DNA of 64,000 bases from Paralvinella palmiformis (taxonomy: Eukaryota; Annelida; Polychaeta; Terebellida; Alvinellidae): assembly GCA_025642065.1 (NCBI GenBank), contig JAODUP010000071.1, positions 62,001 to 126,000 of the forward strand. The letters run 5' to 3'. Both the position numbers and the translations under genes were made by a program. Numbering within the stretch: position 1 is the stretch's first letter; the number at the start of each line of letters is the position of its first letter. Shown here piece after piece: positions 12,304-24,300 of this stretch. The notes under the pieces were generated by a model, which saw nothing but the letters and a program-made list of their open reading frames with translations, was not told the origin of the DNA and ran no database searches.

Positions 12304-15300
12304 CTGGTGATCAACAAAAAGAAACATGTTAGTGAAACATAGGAACAAAATGGTGAAAAGTAACAGCAGTTCACCATTCACAACAAAACACATCTAACAT
12401 CCCTCTAATTTGGCTCTAGAATCTGTGAATACCACACATTAATGCTTGAAAACATATTGACACAAGAAATATGGTAAGCTATATTTCTAGGAACAAATCA
12501 ATATCTATGGCAAGCCACTTATAACCCCACAAGGCCATAACTGTGTCAATGTACAGCCAAGCAGCAACTTCATTGATCTATAACTAAATAGTTACAAATG
12601 GCTTCTGCTCTTGACCTGTACAAGGTAACACATTAAGTGTTGTCTGCTACGTCCTATGTCAATCATCTCAGATAAATGACTAGTTAGATCAAAGCCACAT
12701 GCGTAGTAAACTATGAATCATAAACTGATAAGACAGCAATATAAATACAAAAACATTCAACTCGCTTTTATGGTAATAGCAAAATTACATAACTATTATT
12801 TTAGTATTAAATAACTGATAAATATACAAACAGATGTAGAAGACCTGTACTACTAAACTTACTCTACTGAGTTGGGTATATTACTAAATTGATTTCAATG
12901 CTATTACCATATCAATAATTTATAAATAGTAATATTGGCATATTTGATAACATTAACATTTTATTTATTACCTTGGGACATCAACGAATTCAAGGGAAAA
13001 TGTGTGACTAAACAACATGCTGATTTTTCATGAAGCCATTCATACCAGAACGTTCTTCATTCTATTAGGCATATATACAGTTCATAATATGTAGTACAGC
13101 TAATACCTGAACATGAACCAAATTACATGATGGTTCATGTAAGTTAAAGTTGTTTTAACACCTTTCATGTTAATTTAAGAGGTGAAGGCTTTGGATTAAG
13201 ATATTAGTATGACTACTGGCTACACTATGATTACTAACATGGTAAGGTTAGGCAATATAAATCACAATTGGTTCAAGTCATAGGTTAACGGTTTGACAGA
13301 GTGTGGTGTACCACGGTACCAGTAGAATGTTATGATTTCACTCTAAATATTCTATGATTTCCACACGATCGTGTAAAGTATGATAGTAAATCTTAGTATA
13401 TAGGAAATTAATACAGACTCGGATTTACGGTCAGTGTACCATGAGTATATTTAACCTTAATGCCCGAAGAACATTGAGCAGGAACTAATAAATAAGATAA
13501 TAGATAATAGAAGTGACAGAAAATATGCACTCACAACAACATGATGTAAGAGCACCTCCCAGCTGGTCCTTGTTCTACCACTGATCACAATGTCAACAAA
13601 ATCATAGAAAAAATAGCCTGAAACATGAAGCACATTTGTTACACATTAACAGTATGAAATATCAATTCAAGTGTATACAGTACAAATGATAATAAGAAAC
13701 ACGCCACAAAAGGAGATAACAATAGATAACAATCAAAATGGTGTATACTTCTTCAGGATAACATTTAATGAACAAAACTACTAAGTACTACATATGCTTG
13801 GTTGTTGCAAAATGTAATCACAAACTACAGGTCCTTAATGTGTGAGTGTCATCAAAGGTAAATGGAATAGTGAATTAATTATTCAATCCCTGTAACATCC
13901 CATATTGAAAAATTGACAGGTAATCAAATTAACAGCTATCTTGCGCTGAATAAGTCTATTAAAGTTTGCTAAATTATGTGGCCCTGATAAATATTTTAAT
14001 GTGTGTCTACAGACAATGATATGCCACAAGTTAGCCATTACTTGGTAAAAGTATTATCAATTTTCTACCAATGTGTATCTAGAAGATGTCATAATGAAAT
14101 AGCTGAAACAACTACACAGGAAACAACAAGGCAGTTAAAATGAATACGCTGAATGGGTAGAGCAATATGTATTGCTCCCAGCAATATTGTTATTCTTTTG
14201 CCCAATCACAAATAAAAACAACAAACATGGACACAAAAGATTAGATAGCGCTCCCAGGCCTATGGCTACCAATACAGCATACAGAAACCTTATTTACCAT
14301 TGGCAGTAAAAGTGCGCCGTTTAGTTTACACCAATTAGAACATCAAACTATAGGCACTTAAATATCACAAACAACAAAAATATCTCCCATAAACATAATA
14401 CATAGCACACCACTCAGTACCACCCAACATGACCCAAAATGCTAATTTAAAAACATGCTAATTTAAAACAAGTCCGGATGGAAATGAGCACTGTAATCAA
14501 CTGTATTAAATGATTGTCAATGAAAACTGCATTATTTCTAGATGTTACTATTTTGTTTTACTCCTACTATTTTATTTCACTCAAATTATTTTATTATCAA
14601 ATTACAAATAATTTATCAACAAGACACAATTCCTCTCACACTGATAAATTAATCACCTAGACCTGGCGTCTTTGTTGCCAAGGCTCTCTTAGTATTTGCT
14701 TCAAGCCAAAAAAAATTATTTGTAGTGGTAAGACCTTGAAAAATCACCTCAACCCATACTAGCGTCACACTTTATACAATTTAGCAAGTAAGCAGCCACA
14801 ACAGTAATATTCTACTCTTGGTGAACAAACCCTAGAGTAATTATTGGGCTTACTCAGCAATATATGATATCTAGATCACTTATACAACATCTAGATAAAC
14901 TCAATGATTGGGATAGATTATGATGGATAAAGCACTTCTAACTAGTATTTAGAAACTATACTTCTCAAAGTGTTTATGACAACGACATATTCTAAATATT
15001 TGTTTTTAATTTTTGTATGTTTACAATATAAATTATTCTACAACATGTCACTCAATTTCCAGGATTTAAAGCCACATTTTCCCTCACTGAATATAAATTT
15101 ACATTTGTATGTTGTAACTATCGTGCTTTTTTTTCAAGATAAATTTGCTTTTAGTCAACTATGCCAAAAAAACTAGCATGATTTTTACCATTACACTAGA
15201 AAGATTAATGTTAACACCATTCCTTTAATTCCATATATATTCTTCATTAGTGTATTCCAGCCACTGACGTTATACTTTTACCTTTGTGGAACCCTTTTAC

Positions 15301-18300
15301 ATATTGCATATAAGTCAGTTCGCAAAATAAAACTTATATACAGCAAGTTGCCAAACACTATCAAAATAATTGCACAAAAACACTTTAACAAAGTTTTAGT
15401 GACACAAATTGCAGTGTGCCCAAAACTGGAATATGCTGAAAACTTGACAGCAAAGGATCTAGCCTACTTAAAACATTTACTTAGAGGCCATATAATCAGT
15501 TTAAAAAACTCCTTGACAGCAAAGTATTTATAGTTAATTCATTGTATACAGTGTGTATGATAAAGGAAAGACAACTATTACTGATAATGTACACACATAA
15601 GGCACTGGTAGTGAGCTAAATTAAAACTAAGTTTTATCTGTAGCAACTAAATAATTAATGTATCTTGCTAATCCAGATCAATCAGTTTCATTAAGTAAAT
15701 TATTTAGAAAACATTAACTGAATGAAGATGAACATTAACTGAATCACATCAGCAAGAGATATTTTATAAAGATATAATCTCTCTTAATGGTAAATGTTAA
15801 TGATGTTTATGCCAACGTTACTGAAAACAAAGTAGTTGTGAGACCACAGTACAACCACATAATCAATAAACTAATGTATACAACCAGCTTCACTGATGCT
15901 GTGTAACTGCCTCTGTTCTTCCGCAAAATGAACCTTGCATTTTCTGCTACAAGCATCTAAACTATTAACAGTGATATATAGGTACCAAAGAGTAATCAAT
16001 CTGTCCTCATCTATGGGATCACTAACAGGTCAAGACCAGGACTGAGTAAAACGAACTTCTTCACTCAGAAAACAAAGTCATTTATAGCATATTCTGCAGG
16101 AAGACGCGTACAACATGCTAAGTCACCTTGAAACACTGATACTACCATATTGGTAAACACAACTCATCCAGATTGCTTTCATTCCAGATGGAGCACTATT
16201 CACGAATCAACGTTGGCATAAATTAATTATCACACTCTGTTTAGTGCCCAAGGGTTACTGTCATATAGTAAACAAATACGCCATTTAAACTTGCTGTTGG
16301 ATAACGAATCACCTGACCTAGAATTTAAAATCTACCACTGATAAAAAGAATAACTTCACACACTGACTGAGCTGTAAATGGGCTACTTAGATCTACCAAA
16401 CCCATTACCTAGCAGGTATAACAAAGGAAGTGTGTCATGTGGCAATGTCATAGGGATGTCAGAGAGTGGTGTTATAATGTTATCTGAATATAGCATCTAA
16501 AGGTCACGTAAGAATATCCATCATCAGTGTATACATGAAAGCATATGACTAAAAGAGAGTGCTGAGAAAGGATATTTCTAATGATATGCGACTGTTCTAA
16601 TTCTTTATATTTATTTTTATTTGGACTTTAATTATAGTACATTACCCATAATGCAGATTTTCTACTAAAATTAAAACAGAATGTCGCAATCATAAAAATA
16701 ACATTATCATTAAAAACATATTAAACACCTGGCTTAAAATGTTAGAATCTTCAATGATGCTTTGATTCATTTTTGGAGATTTGACATCTGATAGACAATG
16801 TATGACTGTTCGGGAATTCACAGTTCTTACATGTCAAGTGGCAACAGCTGTGGGAATACGTTTTTATAAAGAATATGGTTTGTTTCTGAATAATATGACA
16901 CTCAATACCAATAATAGCCATGATAATCTATCTATCTATAAAGCACACAGACAATATTCTTTAAATTTACATGATAATTTTTATAAGCACTGCAGTATTT
17001 AATATTTTTATAGTATTTACCATTGGTATTTTCTGCTGTTCTAATTGTGCATGTTGTTATATACTTACCAGTAGTAACTGCTATCATAGTATAACTATAC
17101 ATGTCATGGTATCCGACAAGATCAACAACCATATCAGGGAACATCAGAAAACTGTAATAAAAAAATAAACATACAAACATTTTCGTACATGCATTTCTGT
17201 AATATTATTTGGACAGTATGGCTCTACAAGCGAATACCTGGCATTTAAAATTTCAAGAATGCACTCAATTATAAAGTATTTCATACAGGTAACAGGCATA
17301 TGGTAATCGTAATCAATTACGTGATCTCAAGTTACTGTAATTGCCATTTCCAGGTGCAATGGAATCGTAACCGATTACATTGTAAATGTAATCATAATAA
17401 GCAATTACTTTCACCATTACATAAGGTGTTTGATTATTTATCATGTTATATCACGTCAAAACATATATATGTGGTTTCATTCCCATCCCAATCTGAAGTG
17501 AGTTTCTAAACTGTATTCATTGTATATATTCTAAGTATCCTATATATTACCGGTACATAGCCCTTACCTGGCTATAGTCAAGCCACACATGATGCATTTT
17601 GTTATTAAATATATATTTCTCAAATTCTGATTACATTTAAGATAATGTATTTAAATGGAATATTAGTCTAGCTGTGATCACGTGTTTATAACTATTTTAA
17701 ATTTCACGTGATCATACATATCACATCACCAGTTCAATAAATGCACTTCAAGAAATTTCCAGTGTTTTTTATTTAGTAGTTATATCCGTATTATACATGT
17801 AACTGAATATTAATGAAGAATCACATTCACGTTTGTGTGATATACATTGTATTTATTATTGTAATCATGATTGCTTTACAATGTAATCGCAATCATAATT
17901 GATTACGTTCAGGATGAAAGTAATCATATGGCTTTTAGGGATATATAGGAGGAATGTTAAAATAATTAGCACAGAAAAAATGGTATAGATGAATCTTTTA
18001 ATAAAAAGGGCCAGAAAAATAAGACTGGCTCAATACTATTATCATATATTAGCTCTTAGCTTAGATACCACAAAGTTTATCACAACATTTATATCTTTTA
18101 TTTACTGAGCCTTTAATATAGACTTGATAATATTATTATTAAATTTATCAGTGATAAAAGACACCTATCTGGTACATGGTGGATAATGTATACAATAGCA
18201 AATTGTAAGATAATGCTTGGTATTATTGTCTTAGTAATACCAATAATTGTAGGTATGGAGGTGGGGGAGAACTGAAGTGGTTTAAAAGATATGACTAACA

Positions 18301-21300
18301 ACACTGATGGAAACGTTAGCAATATTAATAATATAAGGAACATGTATATTAACAGTCTAAAAAGAATACATGTAACAGTAGAGCATATAAATCAGTAAAT
18401 GAGTTGGGAAAACTTCAAACGCTTATAATTATTATTACTAGTCTCAGAAATTAGCATGAGTTTATTTAGTCACATGACCATTAAATCTCCCTTAGAGCTA
18501 GTATATTTAACAAGCTAACCTGGTCATTCTGGCCAATCTTAATAATATCAATAAGAAAAATGCTCACTCTGATGGAAGAATAAAACAGTTAATTTGAAAC
18601 AACCATTCACTGTGAACTACATATTTCTAACACCCTTTCATCGCACTGCACTTAGATTTGTAATATGCACTTTGCACAAACTTGGACGTTCAGTTGATCC
18701 TCCATGGCTGATAGATCAGACTGTGCCATAGTACTGCTGGTATTATAATTATTATACAACCTTCTATAGCATTTATTGAAATTAGTTATTCTCCTGGTTG
18801 CTGTTGGCATTTGTAAATCACATCATCTCCAACAGCAGCATACGACATGGAGCTCCCACAGAGTAAAGCTATTTTCTCGGGAACTACCATGACCTTCTAA
18901 CAGACACTCATTACACTACAGCCTTACAATACTCTCTCTCTATGTGTGCGTGTATGTGCGTGTGTACACCAACAACAGAACCCCCCCCCTCCTCCACTAC
19001 TTGTGGAGAACATTAGTGATGGATGGATCTAAAATTTGCCAAGAGCTGTCACCGCCAGAGTCTTGTATCTTCAGAAGCATCTCACTCTAGTATTTAATTA
19101 AATAGAATGACATTGCCATTTAACATAGTTGTCAACCACCTACAAGGGGGAACACTTCAACAGTTCTTCCAATATTGGGAAGAGGAAAACTAATTCCCAC
19201 ATAGCTAGCCATGTTTACAGCACATTCATCATACAAGTTTCAGCGCTGACCTATTTCTTGAATATTTTACTCCACCACAGTTTACAAACATTATATGAGT
19301 CCAAAAAATATCCACGGAACAATTTTCTACCAACACAATCAGAAAAAAGAGACCAACAACCAAAAAAAACTAAATAAAATAATTGTTTAAAATTTTGAAT
19401 AATTTAGTTCCCATTTAAGCAATTTCCCCTCCAAAGTACAGTTTATATTTTATTTCCTTCTAACATTTCTTAATGCAGCAACTACTATTTATCAATTAGA
19501 CTTTAAATAAGAAAAATTATTATTTAAATCTGTCTAGTGTGTGTGTGTGTGTGTGCATGTGCGTTGTCAGGACTGGTTCCGCTTTACCAAAAATCAGTAC
19601 TATTTGTCAGAACAGATTAATTTTTTAACTAAAAAGTAAATGTAGAAAGAGGAATATTTTTAAACAAAAAATATCTAATTTTATTTAACCAGATGATCCA
19701 CGCATTATAAAATATATGTTTGTGTTTTAGAAGTTCCAAGGGAGTACCTGAAGTAACTTTCAACCTTTATAGGCAGTAATCCAAATAATAATAATTTTGA
19801 TAACCATTCAGATTCAGCAAGTCAGTGGTAACATTTCAATCACTTTTATATCCAAGCACAGAAAGTTGCAGGCATAACCAAAACATAGAATGCCTTTAGT
19901 GAGATATTCCTGTAGCCCATATTACAGACAGAACGGTAAGACTTCAAGTGTTTCATTATGTATCACAGTTATAGGCATGTTACTGAATCAGAAAATAAAA
20001 CAGTTCACTTTCAATACAAGATACCATGCATAAATACAAATGTTACAGTAATAGGAATCAACCATTGAATTATAATCTATGTGATCATTGATTTTATCCA
20101 TTCACATCATCATGTCAGATGGCAATGGTTCTAAAAAAAATAAGTTTGAATTAGACAGGCCAGACAGCCATCCAAATCGTGCTGAACATTACTTAGTTTA
20201 GTGGCATATATCTACTGGATAAAGTATATGCCATTCCTATTAAATGCAAAATTATGATCAAATATAGCTGGTAAATAGCTTATAAGTTATAACTTATATA
20301 CATCTTTTCAGTAGATATTTATCAGCCACTACAGGTGTAAATTGCCATGCAACACAGGGATTCTTAGAAATTCAGTCGCATGGTGGCCCCAGAAAATTTC
20401 AGCCTGTGCACATATTATGTAACTTGGATTAATTAACTTAATTACCAGTAAGCTATCAACAGACTTTTAACTTAGCTGAGGGTCAAGCCAACCAATGTAC
20501 CATCAGTATGGATAGCTAAAAATAAATCTGTACCAGCATCTGTGGATGGTTAAAAAACTGATGACAGAGGGACCAGCGATGGAATAATTAGTTCAAGGAC
20601 GGTTTTGTACGATCTGTTAGATTTGATTTCGGCATCAACATAGATAAAGATTTGTCTGAACATAATAACAAATCTTATGCTGTTTCAATCACTCATAGTT
20701 CAGCCCACCCAAAAACCTGACGTGTTGACTGTTGTGTCAGTCTGGTTAATAGCTTTATCCATACAAACATTATTATCAACATCACTAGTGACTGATCTGA
20801 GAGAGACAGAGAGAGCTGTTAAAGTGTTATGTACTTTCTCTATCTGACACAATGTACATTCACAGCTTAGCGTCCAAATCTCCATGGAGACAGCAAACAC
20901 CTGCCATTACAAGTTAACCTACCAAATGTAATCTGCTCTAGTCACAAGACATCAATATTTGGGTGACAGCAGCATCTAGTTTACTTTTTCTAACTGTTTT
21001 AACAATTGATCTCCTCCTACTTCTAACAATGGCCATATATACTACTACTAAATAATTAGCTAGTTGCTTGTTATTAGTCTAACTCTAACAAGTGGTTGTT
21101 TACCTCATCAGACAACTGACTGGCGACCAGAAGATCAATGAAGTGGACACAAAAACTCACAGTTGGCTACAGGCTAAACTCATGGGGGGGGGGCTATTTA
21201 CCAAGATCTGAAGATCACTCAGGACAGAATGATAATCTACTAATAGGTTGTAAATGTCAGTTACCAAAGATGATAGTTATGCAAATTATTTATCATCTAT

Positions 21301-24300
21301 AATGTAAATCGTTTCTGCTTGAAGGATCTCTTTTGACTTTTGTTGTTAATGGCCACCTTTGTTCTTACAGATGCTCTCTACCCATCAGACTTTATTAAGC
21401 CGCTACCTCTAGTTGACTAATGTACATGCATCATGTTAAACACTGTTGTTCAAATGCTCCATGGGTGCAGCCCTCTTTTGAACTCTTCATAATGGAGGTG
21501 TTGATGCATTTTGGGATAGTCTACTGGGGACGTCTGCCACCAGTAATTTTGCCACTGGGCCTAATCACCAGTGAACACTAAATTGACATATTATCCACAA
21601 ACAATCAGTCTAATGTACTTAGCATTGAAATCAATTTACTTATCGTTAACAAGTGTTTCCAGTTAAATAAAATCATGAGAGTTATTGTCAATGCTCAACA
21701 ATAATATGAAACAAAACATCATCCAGACATTCCCGTGCGAAGTACAGGTTCCAGCTAGTACAATAATAATACTAACATCAGAGAAATGATAAAAAATAGC
21801 AATTAATTTACACATATAGTCTTGGAAATTTTAAGTCTCTTCTAAAACACACCTATTTAAGGTTGCTTTCACAGATAAATAATTATCTTTTAAATCATTA
21901 CAGGGTTTTTACAGACATTATTTGGGGTATTATTATATTACATACTATTTGTACAGCGCCTTTGAATGGCTCCTGCTAGTAAGGGTGCTTTATTAAATAT
22001 ACGTTATTATTATTATATCACACATTAAATAAAATATACAGTATTTCTAAATATAATTTTTTTAATTAAAATAAAAAGCACAGCCAGTTGTAAACAGCTA
22101 CCTTCAAGATATGTAATTAATAATTAAGTATCAGTATGGACTTCAGGTATATACCAATATATAGTAGCAGGTCAATGTAGGTAAATATTCACATACAATT
22201 GATCAGAATTACTCTTAAATGCGGTAACTGTTATTGTATGACAAAATAAAACAGGGCTGAACCCCACACCTCCCCCTCCCCTGAAGTAAGTGAGTAATGC
22301 TTAATTTGACAGCTAAATGGCTCTATCCCTCTGTTAGAGATGGATTATATTCCCTCTGTGTACACATAAATACCATACACTTGTGAAGCTGATTTCAGAA
22401 CAAACAATTCACAATGGGTTGGCCAGGTTTGAAATGATGGGTTCCTGAAACTATTTGGACATACACACACTACTAACCATAAGGACCTCTAGAAGAATGT
22501 ATACCAATATGCACACAATCTAAACTTGCACATACAGTCATGTCTATTCCTGAAACTTGGAAAGGCCTTGGTTATTGTATACAGTAGAAACTCAACTTGT
22601 ATTAAAAAAATCTAATATGTAATTATCATGAGTGTGTGGTTTTATCTCAGTAGAGTTTTTGTAAAGTGAAACCCGATGAAATCATGTCCATTTATATCAC
22701 AAAATATCAGACCTGGAAAAAAATAAAACCAGATTAAAACAAATTCTGGCATCAAGTCCCTGCATTTCTTTACTACAATGCATGAGATAACTACCAATAG
22801 TGTATCTATGTGAATGCTCACGATATATGCCCATCTTGGCTAAACAATAAGTGCCTAACATTAACTCATTGATTACCTAAATGCACAGAAAATATGTGCC
22901 TATGTGTGTCAGATCATCCCAAATTCACCCAATTTACCACACTGAAGCAGCATGGCTTCACTTGACACCTGCTACTGTATTGATCTTCCAAAATCGTCCT
23001 AACCACCAATTTTGGAGAATTGTCACTGATTCAGTGATTAGTATGACAATGACATGGTGTTGAAATTTATCTGCAATCTATATAAATAATTATCTAGCAT
23101 AAGAAACAATTTATTTTAAATAACATTTCACATTTTGTATTTAATTAATAAAAATTATAATGCACTGGTGTTCAGCAATGTCTAATTATTATGATCAACA
23201 AAACCATGTGCTGATTCTGTATAATAATTTTTTTAAATACCAATAACAGATAAACTCAATTTGCAAAACAAAAAAGTGTACTAGCATACATGACTAGCTA
23301 TCTATTTAATTTGATAGTAGTTAACTCAATTGGTAGCTATAGCAACTACTGGTGTAACAAAAATATCAGACAAAACACACCACATGCAGCCTTCAGGTAC
23401 TGAGGTAGATAGTTTACTACTTTTACTAAACACGTTCTTTTAAGGTGAACATATGGTTTGTCTTAATGAATAGTTGTTATATGTTAAGAAAAGCATGTGT
23501 GCACATACACACACACCATTGCCAACAAATACACAACTTTTTCCAGTATCAAGAGCTGCCAGAAAAACATCAAGTATAACCTCAGGCCGTAGCAATCAGT
23601 CTGATCAAATCCAAGCAGAACAATACCTGTAGGTAACTGTCACCAGCTAAAACACATTTCAGGGTACGCAACTGGCAAAAGAAGTAAGAACAGTTAACCA
23701 GAAATGGAAAACAAATAACTAATTATTAGTGTGAGTGGGTCAGTGTGTGTGTGACTGTGGTTATCATTAAACAACAGTAACACCATAAAGTAACAGAAAG
23801 TGTAATAGCCCAGTGCGCTAATCAATTCTCCAGTTTGGTACACTTGACAACATGCCAATTCTCATTTGAAACTCCACCCAACTTATCACACTCCGCATCA
23901 TTTACTAGAGTATATATATATATAAATATATATAAAACAGTTGTCTTTGAGGTAAATACCCAAATCAACAAGTCAACTAACTGTCAGTTGTTCAAGGTAT
24001 AATGTCAGCTCAGGTACAATTTGTTCATAATTATATTACTTGACTGAACTTCTATGATATGATGTCAAATATTTAAAATAAAACCTCATATCTAGAAACA
24101 GCAATCTGAAAAACTGGGTATCCTTTGATCAAAGAAAATTGGTAAAACAGGTAATTTTTACAATGTCTATTTGACTTTAAACAGAGAAATAGAGAGGGAA
24201 TGTTCTGCATTCCATATCTGAAAGTGGTAACTAAAACAAAATTACCTTATCAATAGCTGTTACAGGCCGGTGGAACTATAGCAACATTCATTAATCAATT

